This document shows, piece by piece, positions 31,292 through 38,987 of a stretch of DNA of 43,284 bases (position 1 is its first letter; each line of letters begins with the position of its first letter). Origin of the DNA: Parcubacteria bacterium DG_74_3 (GTDB lineage: Bacteria > Patescibacteriota > Minisyncoccia > Minisyncoccales > DG-74-3); the NCBI GenBank assembly GCA_001302985.1, contig LJNG01000002.1, positions 71,164-114,447 of the forward strand. The letters run 5' to 3'. The position numbers were made by a program, and so were the translations under genes. The notes under the pieces are model-generated. The model saw only the letters and a list, made by a program, of their open reading frames with translations, had not been told where the DNA came from and ran no database searches.

Positions 31292-32170
31292 TTACTGCCA
31301 CTCAGGCTCTGAAACATAGATTGAACTACCTTTATTGGTTGTTAAACCGTCAGCACTAAAGCTAATGAGATTAGGACTGGTTCCCAAATCTCCACTGATA
31401 TCTATAGATAGAGCTTTATCGTTATATCTTCTATCTCGATGAATGCAAAATTGCGTATCGTTGGTATAGGGGTCGTTAAGTCTGTGGGTATGAATTTTCA
31501 GTTTTTGAATACTGTCTTCTACCTCTACTTCCCCTTCCCAGTAAATTTGGTCATCTTTTAAATTGTCAGCAATAATAATTTCTTCTGTAACAGTGGTATC
31601 AAATTTCAAGATTAATTTTTCAGTGGTGGTGCTAATGGTGCGACCGCTATAAACAAAATGAACATGTCGGGAGTCTTTTGTTCGATTGGCATCCGAGGGT
31701 GTAGGTAAAGAGCTCAAATTTACCTGGCCTGAGTTTTCAATATAAATTGTTCTTGTTTTTGAGGCATCTGTTTTCAATCTCAGAGAGGTACTACCAAATT
31801 GGGAAGTGGTTCCTACCAGTTTATCAAAAACTATTTCTGAGCCCCCTCCGGCTAAACTGATTTCGTAAATCTCAAGTCGCTTTCTCAGATTATGAATGTC
31901 ATTATCCGGGGCTAAGGGGTCGTAGCTGACTCCCTTAAATAAAACAAATTTGTCACTTTCAAAATAAACTCCATAATTTGAAGCTCTTTCCGAGGCTAAG
32001 GTTTTGTTTTGGGAAAGTCTGAGAATATTAATAATTTCTTCTGCCGTCTCATTCAGTTCTGATTCTCCCCGGAAAAATTGAAAGGCCGGAACCGCCATTG
32101 TCATCAAAACGGCCAGAATCCCGACCGTAATCAGTAATTCAACAAGGGTAAAACTAAGGTTCTTTATCAT
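31292..32170 (-). CDS. Type IV pilin-like pseudopilin (FimT/GspH-like)
   Basis: 292 residues: signal IKNLSFTLVELLITVGILAVLMTMAVPAF with Glu5, then ETAEEIINILRLSQNKTLASERASNYGVYF, the GspH/FimT signature. It is longer than usual GspH (about 170-200); the extra C-terminal part carries KSDT-rich beta strands. FimT can bind DNA in competent bacteria, but the sequence does not show whether this one does. Confidence 0.85.
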   Translation of the reverse strand: MIKNLSFTLVELLITVGILAVLMTMAVPAFQFFRGESELNETAEEIINILRLSQNKTLASERASNYGVYFESDKFVLFKGVSYDPLAPDNDIHNLRKRLEIYEISLAGGGSEIVFDKLVGTTSQFGSTSLRLKTDASKTRTIYIENSGQVNLSSLPTPSDANRTKDSRHVHFVYSGRTISTTTEKLILKFDTTVTEEIIIADNLKDDQIYWEGEVEVEDSIQKLKIHTHRLNDPYTNDTQFCIHRDRRYNDKALSIDISGDLGTSPNLISFSADGLTTNKGSSIYVSEPEWQ

Positions 32171-32176
32171 TTTAGA

Positions 32177-33397
32177 TTATTTAATTGCTCCCAGCATCGA
32201 ATACAATGGCTGAATCATTGAAATGGCGAAAAACCCTATAGCTGCTCCAATAATAAGCATAATGACAGGCTCAATAACTGCTGAGAGATTTTTGGTTGCA
32301 TTGGTTACCTCCTCTTCATAAAAATCAGCTAGTTTGGTCAATATATCTGATGTCTGACCGGTTTCTTCTCCAACCTCGACCATTTGAATAACTAATAGGG
32401 GATAAATATTCTGATGGTCTTTCAGGGTCTCGGAAAGCTTGGCCCCTTTTCTTACTTTTTCAGCAGCATCGATTAAGGCTTCTTTATAATAAATGTTTCC
32501 TAGAGCGCCGGCAGTTACCTCTAAAGACCTAACAATCGGTACCCCAGAAGAAATTAAAGAGCCCAGGGTCCTGACAGCATAAGCAGAATTGGTCTTTCTA
32601 ATGATGGGAGAAATAATGGGAATTTTCAAAAGCGCCGCGTCAATTGCTCTTTTCCCGGTTTTTGTCTGAGAAATAAGTCTAAACAAAAAAAGAAGTCCTA
32701 AGACAATGAGGGGAAGCAAGTACCAGTAACGGGCTAAGAAGTTGCCAATTGCAATCACAAATCTTGTGGTGGGGGGAAGTTCAACTTGTAGTTCCTCAAA
32801 GGTTGCGGCGAGCTGGGGAATCACCACAATCATCATTAAAATTCCAACCACTATCATTGCTGCGATAATAATAGCAGGATAAATCATGGCTCCCTGTACT
32901 TTCGATTTCAACTCATGCTCTCTTTCCATCTGTTCTGTCAAAATCTGTAAAACATCTTCTAGCGTTCCCGCCTCTTCTCCAACCTTTACCATACTCTGGA
33001 AAATTTCAGAAAAAACATTGGGGTGTTTACTCAAACTTTCAGAAAAGCTCTTTCCCTTAACAATCTCTTCTGCCACATTATCGAGAGCTATCTTTAATTC
33101 TTTGGCACGAGCCTGTCCAGCCAAAATCCGAAGAGCTCGAGGAAGAGGAAGGCCGGCGGCAATCATTACCCGAAGGTTTCTAGCAAACATCATTTTTTCA
33201 GTCAAAGGAACGCCGCCCAAAAACGGAAGGGAAATTCTCAGGGCTCTTGGTTTTTTTTCTTCTTCCAAAATAGCCTTAATTAAAATCAAACCTTCACTTC
33301 TTAATCGTTGGACTAATTGAGAAACATCCTTAGCTTCTAAAGTGCCAGATTTTGTTTCCCCCTCTAAGGATTTGGCAGTATAAAAATATCTTGGCAT
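32177..33397 (-). CDS. pilC: Type IV pilus platform protein PilC (GspF family)
   Basis: Inner-membrane platform on which PilB turns. 406 residues with two tandem GspF domains (about 65-190 and 265-395) and three main spans (about 170-190, 220-240, 375-395). Typical starts are LPRALRILAG and PIVRSLEVTAG, with the repeated VGEEAGTL/VGEETGQT motifs. It follows pilB by five bases. Confidence 0.95.
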   Translation of the reverse strand: MPRYFYTAKSLEGETKSGTLEAKDVSQLVQRLRSEGLILIKAILEEEKKPRALRISLPFLGGVPLTEKMMFARNLRVMIAAGLPLPRALRILAGQARAKELKIALDNVAEEIVKGKSFSESLSKHPNVFSEIFQSMVKVGEEAGTLEDVLQILTEQMEREHELKSKVQGAMIYPAIIIAAMIVVGILMMIVVIPQLAATFEELQVELPPTTRFVIAIGNFLARYWYLLPLIVLGLLFLFRLISQTKTGKRAIDAALLKIPIISPIIRKTNSAYAVRTLGSLISSGVPIVRSLEVTAGALGNIYYKEALIDAAEKVRKGAKLSETLKDHQNIYPLLVIQMVEVGEETGQTSDILTKLADFYEEEVTNATKNLSAVIEPVIMLIIGAAIGFFAISMIQPLYSMLGAIK

Positions 33398-33402
33398 TTA
33401 TT

Positions 33403-35151
33403 TTACTCAATAATTACTCTAAGCACTTCTTCGATTGAAGTTACGCCTTGGGCTACCTTAACAAAACCGTCTTCAATCATCGTTCTCATTCCCTCCCTTT
33501 GAGCCTGAGCTGAAATTTTATCAGAAGTTGCTTTCTGGACAATTAACTCTTTAATCGTTTCGGTAACCACTAAAGCCTCAAAAATTCCAATCCGGCCTCT
33601 GTAGCCCTCTGGACATTCTTCCGAGGCTTTTGGCCGATAAAAATCAATATCTTTAAGAGTGTCTTTGGGTTTTGCTAATTTCTCTTCTTTTAAGATTTGT
33701 AAAACTCTATCCAGGTTACAGAAATTAGCTAAATCTTTAAGTTCTGAATCGGTTAATCTGTACTTTTCTTTTTCTTTACAAAGTTTTCTAATTAATCTCT
33801 GGGCTAGAATAACACTTAAGGTAGAAGAGATTAAAAAGGGCTCAGCTTCCATATCAATTAATCTGGGAATGGCACCCGCAGCATCAGTAGTGTGGAGAGT
33901 AGATAAAACCAAGTGGCCAGTAAGGGCAGCGTTGATAGCAAGACCGCAGGTTTCGTTATCTCGAATCTCTCCAACCATAATAATATCTGGGTCTTGTCTA
34001 ACCAGAGACCTTAAGCCAGAGGCAAAAGTTAAACCAATTTGAGGCCTAACTTGGGTCTGGTTTATCCTGGGCATTCGATATTCAATTGGATCTTCAACCG
34101 TGGAAATATTAACACCGGGAGTATTCAAAATTTCCATCATGGCATAAAGGGTGGTGGTCTTTCCACAACCCGTAGGCCCTGTCACTAAAATCATGCCTAC
34201 TGGTTTCCTTAAATTGTTTTGAACTTCTTCTAAAGATTTAGTTCTAAGACCTAGTCCCTCTAAGGTAAAAGCTTTGGCGGTTTCGGATAATAATCTCATA
34301 ACAATTTTTTCTCCATCAAAAACTGGCAAAATTGAAACTCGAACTGAATATCTATATTCTTCGGTTTCTACTTTAAAGCGACCATCCTGAGGTAAGCGGT
34401 GTTCATCGAGTTTTAAATTAGCAAGAACCTTAACCCTGGCAACAATACCAGAAGATGCTGTTGTGGGTAGGGTCATGGCGTTATGCAAGATACCATCGAT
34501 TCTATAACGAACTAAAACCTCCTTTTCCAGAGGTTCAATATGAATATCGGATGCTCTTTGTAAAATGGCGTGTTTTAAAAGAGTATCAACAATTCTTATA
34601 ACGGGTAATTCTTCGGCAACCTTTTTAAGATCTTCTTTCTCTTCAATCATTTCTTCTTCTTTTATTGGACGGAGAACTCCGGCTTCCTTTCTAATAATCT
34701 CTCCAAATTCAGCCTCTAGGGTCTTTTGGTACTGACGGAGAACGTTTTTAATACCCTCTGGGGTGGTTAATCTCGGCAAGATTTTTAGGGGGGTTGTCTT
34801 TTTAATGAATTCAATGGTTCTTAAATCTTCGGGATCGAGCATGGCAATCTCAAGATTGTTTCCTCTTTTTCTGAAGGCTACAATATTATGGGAACGAGCA
34901 ATTGGTTCGGGTATTATTTTTAAAACTTCGGGTTTGATTTTCTCTTTTTCTAAACTGACGAAAGGAATTCCTAAAATATAGGCCTCAAGTTTAATTAATT
35001 CTTCCTGAGAAATTAATCCTTTAGCAACTAAAATGTCGCCAACTTTTTGATCCTTTTTTTCAGCCACCCTTAAAGCTTCGTCAAACTGATTTCCGGTAAT
35101 CAATCCCGCATCTAAAAGAAAAGCTTTTAGTTGTCCTGGTTCTACTTTCAT
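33403..35151 (-). CDS. pilB: Type IV pilus assembly ATPase PilB (GspE family)
   Basis: The motor that extends the pilus. 582 residues: N-terminal MshEN domain (PGQLKAFLLDAGLIT, about 1-150), then Walker A TGPTGCGKTTTLYAMM near 325, the Asp box, Walker B (DPDIIMVGEIRDNETCG) and the His box (LSTLHTTDAAGAI). The usual four-Cys zinc loop is reduced: only isolated Cys remain around CKEKEKY and SEECPEGYRGRIGI. No pilT follows, so retraction may rely on PilB or a distant gene. Confidence 0.95.
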   Translation of the reverse strand: MKVEPGQLKAFLLDAGLITGNQFDEALRVAEKKDQKVGDILVAKGLISQEELIKLEAYILGIPFVSLEKEKIKPEVLKIIPEPIARSHNIVAFRKRGNNLEIAMLDPEDLRTIEFIKKTTPLKILPRLTTPEGIKNVLRQYQKTLEAEFGEIIRKEAGVLRPIKEEEMIEEKEDLKKVAEELPVIRIVDTLLKHAILQRASDIHIEPLEKEVLVRYRIDGILHNAMTLPTTASSGIVARVKVLANLKLDEHRLPQDGRFKVETEEYRYSVRVSILPVFDGEKIVMRLLSETAKAFTLEGLGLRTKSLEEVQNNLRKPVGMILVTGPTGCGKTTTLYAMMEILNTPGVNISTVEDPIEYRMPRINQTQVRPQIGLTFASGLRSLVRQDPDIIMVGEIRDNETCGLAINAALTGHLVLSTLHTTDAAGAIPRLIDMEAEPFLISSTLSVILAQRLIRKLCKEKEKYRLTDSELKDLANFCNLDRVLQILKEEKLAKPKDTLKDIDFYRPKASEECPEGYRGRIGIFEALVVTETIKELIVQKATSDKISAQAQREGMRTMIEDGFVKVAQGVTSIEEVLRVIIE

Positions 35152-35248
35152 GATGAACTATTTAATTCTTGACTATTCAAACCTCTTAATCTGTTAATTA
35201 TTTAAATAATCAAGTAGTAAGTGGTTAACGGTTTGGTAGTCGGGTTGG

Positions 35249-35617
35249 TCAGTCGCCAATGGTTTTTTTAATCTTTTCCATCACCTCTTCTAAGGAATAA
35301 CTTGCTTTGACCAAGTAAGTGGTAGCTCCAAGCTCTAGAGCTTTTTCTACGTCTCCCATTCCCTCGAGATTAGTTAAAACAATAATAGGGATGTCTTTTG
35401 TCTCCTTGTCTTCTTTTAACTCTTTTAAAACTTCAAATCCGTGGACCTTCGGTAAAATTAGGTCAAGCAAAATCAAATCGGGTTTTTCTGTTTTAGCTAT
35501 TCTTAATCCTGATTCTCCGTCTAAGGCAGAAATCATTTTATAACCCTCGTCTTTTAAAATATCTCCGAAGGTCTTTTGAAGAGCTGACTCATCTTCAATA
35601 AAGAGTACTGTTTTCAT
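35249..35617 (-). CDS. Stand-alone response regulator receiver domain
   Basis: 122 residues, CheY-like, no output domain. Acidic pocket E8/D9, phosphoacceptor D52 (LLDLILPKVHG), Thr in VLTNL and the conserved Lys in YLVKASY. It lies just downstream of the histidine kinase and upstream of pilB, so it may act on pilus activity in the manner of PilG/PilH; this is inferred from position. Confidence 0.93.
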   Translation of the reverse strand: MKTVLFIEDESALQKTFGDILKDEGYKMISALDGESGLRIAKTEKPDLILLDLILPKVHGFEVLKELKEDKETKDIPIIVLTNLEGMGDVEKALELGATTYLVKASYSLEEVMEKIKKTIGD

Positions 35618-35635
35618 AAATTATGGAAACCTAAA

Positions 35636-35692
35636 ACGTGAAACGTGAAACTTCTAAATATTGTTTCCTGCTTCATGCTTCATGTCTCATGA
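35636..35692. repeat. Short tandem repeats between kinase and response regulator
   Basis: Contains the tandem ACGTGAA-ACGTGAAAC and GCTTCATGCTTCATG copies. Such low-complexity spacers are common between CPR genes. No gene or clear hairpin is seen in them. Confidence 0.4.
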
Positions 35693-36637
35693 TGTAATAG
35701 GTAAAGTAAACCAGAAGGTCGACCCCTTTCCCTCCTGGCTAATGAACCCTATTTTACCTCCTGATTTTTCAATGATTGATTTGGCAATATACAGTCCTAA
35801 ACCCGATCCCTGAGTTTGATATTTCATTATGTTTTCTGATCTAAAAAATTTTTGAAAAATATATTTTTGATCGTTTTTTGGAATTCCAACTCCGTTGTCT
35901 TTTATTTCAAAGTAAATTTTATTGCCCCTTTGTTCAAGACGCATTTGAACCTCGCCTTTATCTTTTATATAGCGAATGGAATTGTCTAAAAGATTTTCAA
36001 TGACCAATTTTATTTGAAAAGAATCTGCCCAGACCTTAGAGAGCTTCTTGGGGGCTTTAAACTTTAAATCCACATTTGAGGCTTTAGCAAAAGTTGTAAA
36101 TTCCCAAATTAGCTTTTTTACTATCTCCGATAAGTCAAATTCTTTATTGGTAAAAGATAGTGTTTTGGTTTCCAGTCTGGAGACAATTAGTAGGTCTTTT
36201 ACCAATTCTCCCATTCTGGTGCTATTTTCCTTTAGAATCTTGAAATATTCTGTCTGCTTTTTTTCAATTTTCCCCAGTTTGCCCGACATTAAAAGCTCCG
36301 CTGCCCAGCTTAAGTTAGAAAGGGGGGTTCTTAATTGATGAGAGACTACGCTAATAAATTCTGACTTCATTCGATTGGCCTCAGTCAACCTCTCAAAACT
36401 ATTGGTAATGGTAAAGGCAATAATGAATAAAATCAGGGTTATCCCAATAACAATTAAAGCTACTATTTCGGGTTCAGCAACGTAACGGTTTCCAATAGCA
36501 TAAGCCACAAGCCCCGTTAGAATAATAATTATCCCCATTATCAAAAAAAGAAACTGGGGACATTGCCAGAGAGAAAGCCCATATTTCCGGCATTGACTAA
36601 CAATATCTAATTGTTTTAAAATTTTTAGGGACTTCAT
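35687..36637 (-). CDS. Membrane sensor histidine kinase
   Basis: 316 residues from the ATG at 36637 (MKSLKILKQLDIV); the ORF track start at 36838 lies inside tRNA-Pro and is rejected. Two spans (about 26-46 and 58-78) carry almost no outside loop, so it likely senses a membrane signal. HisKA box SVVSHQLRTPLSN, N box NLLDNSIRY, G1 KDNGVGIPKNDQKYIF and G2 GSGLGLYIAKSII are all present. The partner is probably the receiver protein 69 bases downstream. A perfect -10 lies seven bases before the ATG, so the mRNA is probably leaderless. Confidence 0.92.
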   Translation of the reverse strand: MKSLKILKQLDIVSQCRKYGLSLWQCPQFLFLIMGIIIILTGLVAYAIGNRYVAEPEIVALIVIGITLILFIIAFTITNSFERLTEANRMKSEFISVVSHQLRTPLSNLSWAAELLMSGKLGKIEKKQTEYFKILKENSTRMGELVKDLLIVSRLETKTLSFTNKEFDLSEIVKKLIWEFTTFAKASNVDLKFKAPKKLSKVWADSFQIKLVIENLLDNSIRYIKDKGEVQMRLEQRGNKIYFEIKDNGVGIPKNDQKYIFQKFFRSENIMKYQTQGSGLGLYIAKSIIEKSGGKIGFISQEGKGSTFWFTLPITS

Positions 36638-36644
36638 TAGTAAA

Positions 36645-36650
36645 ATTATA
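36645..36650 (-). promoter_or_regulatory. Likely -10 element of the histidine kinase gene (leaderless)
   Basis: TATAAT on the minus strand with seven bases to the ATG; the transcript start would fall at the start codon. The -35 at 17 bases is weak (TTTATC). Confidence 0.5.
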
Positions 36651-36809
36651 TCATATCGTATCCAAGAGATAAACAAAAATTCAGAAGGTTTATCCGTAGA
36701 ATAATTTCGCCAAGATTTTCTGAAAGAAACTCTTAGGTTGTAGAGCAGGGTTAAAATTTCTCGACGAGGTTTACATAATAAGAATTTTTGGCTAAAATAT
36801 GAAACAGGA

Positions 36810-36882
36810 CGGGGCATGGTGTAATGGTTAACATTCACGCTTTGGGAGCGTGCGATTCCCGGTTCAAATCCGGGTGCCCCGA
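36810..36882 (+). tRNA. tRNA-Pro (anticodon TGG)
   Basis: Acceptor CGGGGCA/TGCCCCG, anticodon stem CACGC/GCGTG with loop TTTGGGA, T-arm CCCGG-TTCAAAT-CCGGG, discriminator A. It reads all CCN by wobble. The 40 bases before the next tRNA hold no gene. Confidence 0.94.
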
Positions 36883-36960
36883 CTTTATAAGCCAGATCGA
36901 CTCTGTAGAATGAGGTTACGGTGCGGGAGTAATTCAGCGGTAGAATTTCTCGCTTCCAAG

Positions 36961-37066
36961 CCCCGTATAAATCTTGCGGGATTAGTTGAGCGGCTCAACG
37001 TCACCCTTCCAAGGTGAAAAGGTGGGTTCAACTCCCATATCCCGCTTAATACAATTTTGTACGGGG
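36961..37066 (+). other. tRNA-carrying insert with inverted-repeat ends (Gly copy)
   Basis: A 106-nt segment inside the outer tRNA-Gly. Ends CCCCGTA and TACGGGG form 7 bp, identical to the Ser insert. AT-rich linkers (TAAATCTT before, TAATACAATTTTG after) separate the clamp from the nested tRNA. No target duplication is evident at its borders. Confidence 0.75.
36976..37046 (+). tRNA. tRNA-Gly (anticodon TCC), nested
   Basis: Acceptor GCGGGAT/ATCCCGC, D-arm GTTGAGCGGCTCAAC, anticodon stem TCACC/GGTGA with loop CTTCCAA, T-arm GTGGG-TTCAACT-CCCAT, discriminator T. It is complete and likely functional, with the same anticodon as the outer tRNA but different stems. Confidence 0.92.
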
Positions 37067-37147
37067 GCAGAGAGAGGGTCGTGGGTTCAAATTCCGTCTC
37101 CCGCTCCCCGAAAAATTCGCTTCGCTCATCTCGGGATGAGCCAAAAT

Positions 37148-37176
37148 CAAAACAGGCCACCATGGCCTGTTTTTTG
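37148..37176. terminator. Bidirectional terminator between tRNA-Gly and RNase Y
   Basis: AACAGGCC-accat-GGCCTGTT followed by a T run on the plus strand and a shorter T-rich tail on the minus strand. It would end the plus-strand Pro-Gly tRNA transcript and probably also the minus-strand rny transcript, whose stop is 16 bases away. Confidence 0.8.
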
Positions 37177-37191
37177 GTTTTATAGTTTTGG

Positions 37192-38721
37192 TTACTTTGC
37201 GTATTCAACAACTCTGGATTCTCTTATCACATTCACCCTTATTTCCCCTGGATATTTTAAATCCTCTTCAATTTTCTTAGCAATATTTTGAGCCAATTGT
37301 TTTGCTCCAAGATCATTTATTTCTTCGGGTTTTACAAAAATTCTTAGTTCGCGACCAGCCTGAATCGCATAGGCCTTTTCAACCCCGGAAAACGAAGTGG
37401 CAATGTCTTCAAGATCAGATAGTCGCTTAAGGTAGTTTTCCAAAGTATCTTTTCTTGCTCCGGGTCTAGCACCTGAAATTTGATCTGCTGTTTGAACTAA
37501 AATCGCTTCAATTGTCTCTGCTGGATATTCTTCATGATGGGATTTCATTGCACTAATGACCTCTTTTTCTATCTCAAATTTCTCTAAAATCTTAATTCCG
37601 ATATCTACATGAGAGCCCTCAACTTGTTGGTCAACAGCTTTACCAATATCGTGTAAAAGTCCTGCTTTTTTACAAATTGTAGTGTTGGCCCCAATCTCAG
37701 AAGCTAAGGCGGTGGCGAGATGAGATACTTCTATTGAATGGAGTAAAACATTCTGGCCATAACTGGTTCTAAATCGCAATCTGCCAAGTAGGTGAATCAG
37801 TTTAGGATCCAACCCCAAAACCCCGGTTTCATAACAAGCGGTCTCTCCTGTCTCTTTAATGATATCGGTAATTTCTGATTTGGCTTTTTTAACCTGCTCT
37901 TCAATGCGGGCAGGCTGAATTCGACCATCAGCAATTAATCTTTCTAAAGCCAATTTAGCAACTTGGCGTCTAATTGGGTCGAAACCAGAAATAACAACTA
38001 TTTCTGGTGTTTCATCAATAATAATTTCTACGCCTGTTAATTGTTCCAAAACCCTAATATTTCTTCCTTCTTTACCGATTATTCTACCTTTTACTTCCTC
38101 ATTGGGTAAAGAACAAGTAGTAGTAGTAATTTCTTGGGCTTGGCTTAAGGCGTATCTTTGGATTGCTGTTGCTAAAATTTCTTTGGCCCTTCTTTCGAAT
38201 CTTTCCTGTCCTTCTTTATCTAATTTGCGCATCCTTTCCAAAACTTCTTTTTGATGCTCTCTCTCCAAATCCTTAAACAATTCTTCTTTTGCTTCTTTTC
38301 TAGAAAGGTGAGAGGTTCTTTCGAGATTCTCAAGGGATTTTTCTCTTAAGACCTCTATTCCTTCTTTTATCTCTCTAAGTTTTTTTGCTTTATTCTGAAA
38401 TTCTTTTTTCTGCTCTTCAAAATCAGCAATTCTTTCATCTAATGCTTGCTCTCTTTTTAATAAAAGTTTTTCGCCATTGAAAAGATCACGCCGTCTAGCG
38501 TCTATTTCTCGTTTTATCTTTTCTCTTGTGCGAAAAGCAACTTCTTCAGCTTCGGCAATAATTTTCTTTGCCTGAGCTTTGGTTTGAGAAATTTTTTGTT
38601 GAAGTTTTTGTTCTAAGGTACCAGCTCTTTTTTGAGCAATTGATTGACGGGCATAGTAACCCAAAATAGAGCCTATTGATAGGGAAACTATACCCACTGT
38701 TAGGGGGATAAATTGATTCAT
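37192..38721 (-). CDS. rny: Ribonuclease Y
   Basis: A membrane-anchored endoribonuclease that starts mRNA decay in many bacteria lacking RNase E. 509 residues: one N-terminal span (about 4-23), a long Lys/Glu coiled coil (25-200), a KH domain GRIIGKEGRNIRVLEQLTGVEI, and an HD domain with HSIEVSH and LLHDIGKAVD holding the metal His-Asp pair. The layout and length match the family well. A good promoter lies upstream and the gene appears to be alone in its transcript. Confidence 0.97.
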   Translation of the reverse strand: MNQFIPLTVGIVSLSIGSILGYYARQSIAQKRAGTLEQKLQQKISQTKAQAKKIIAEAEEVAFRTREKIKREIDARRRDLFNGEKLLLKREQALDERIADFEEQKKEFQNKAKKLREIKEGIEVLREKSLENLERTSHLSRKEAKEELFKDLEREHQKEVLERMRKLDKEGQERFERRAKEILATAIQRYALSQAQEITTTTCSLPNEEVKGRIIGKEGRNIRVLEQLTGVEIIIDETPEIVVISGFDPIRRQVAKLALERLIADGRIQPARIEEQVKKAKSEITDIIKETGETACYETGVLGLDPKLIHLLGRLRFRTSYGQNVLLHSIEVSHLATALASEIGANTTICKKAGLLHDIGKAVDQQVEGSHVDIGIKILEKFEIEKEVISAMKSHHEEYPAETIEAILVQTADQISGARPGARKDTLENYLKRLSDLEDIATSFSGVEKAYAIQAGRELRIFVKPEEINDLGAKQLAQNIAKKIEEDLKYPGEIRVNVIRESRVVEYAK

Positions 38722-38846
38722 GTTTTAAATTGAAGATTTGGACATTCATCATCTTAAATAGATGGAATTAGTAAATTAGTAAGAGAATCTTTGGTTTCAA
38801 ATTAAAATGTGAAAATCCAAAAACTCAAGATTATTTTCCTGAATTA

Positions 38847-38875
38847 ATAATAATAAATATTTCCCAAATTGTCAA
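38847..38875 (-). promoter_or_regulatory. Promoter of rny
   Basis: On the minus strand -35 TTGACA (38875-38870), 17-base spacer, -10 TATTAT (38852-38847). The leader would be about 120 bases, unusually long for this window, and no Shine-Dalgarno is seen before the ATG at 38721. The -35 overlaps the 3' side of the terminator of the upstream gene. Confidence 0.65.
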
Positions 38876-38896
38876 AACCCACTTCTGGGGTGGGTT
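38876..38896 (-). terminator. Hairpin ending the secreted-protein operon
   Basis: AACCCAC-cccagaa-GTGGGTT followed by TT on the minus strand, about 90 bases past the stop of the Cys-rich protein gene. The T tail is short because the rny -35 (TTGACA) begins right there. The rest of the 266-base gap 38722-38987 is AT-rich with no gene seen. Confidence 0.55.
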
Positions 38897-38987
38897 ATTT
38901 TATTCGCTATTTTTTCTATCAATTTTATCTAAAGAAAAATTAAATCCTCAATCTTAACTTCTAAAAAGTTTATTATTCTTATTCGCT

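Larger units (their letters stand above)
36923..37105 (+). tRNA. Interrupted tRNA-Gly (anticodon TCC) with a tRNA nested in its anticodon arm
   Basis: The 5' exon (36923-36960) has acceptor GCGGGAG, D-arm ATTC-AGCGGTA-GAAT, anticodon stem TCTCG and the loop CTTCCAA(G). The 3' exon (37067-37105) has a GAGAGA strand for the anticodon stem, variable GGGTC, T-loop TTCAAAT and acceptor CTCCCGC with T73. The acceptor pairs 7/7. The outer arms match the intact tRNA-Gly(GCC) at 19437 closely. The 106 bases in between carry a complete tRNA-Gly(TCC). By standard numbering the break is at 38/39 with a G31-A39 mismatch, so the exact junction is unclear. The T-stem has three wobble pairs, weaker than the acceptor. 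Confidence 0.7.

Noticed and set aside
35687-36838. 383-residue start for the histidine kinase
   Set aside because: The extra N-terminus overlaps tRNA-Pro and lacks hydrophobic or conserved features; the ATG at 36637 lies just behind a -10 box.
36885-37211. ORF of 108 residues on the minus strand across the Gly tRNAs
   Set aside because: It is antisense to two tRNAs with clear structures; the frame is a by-product.
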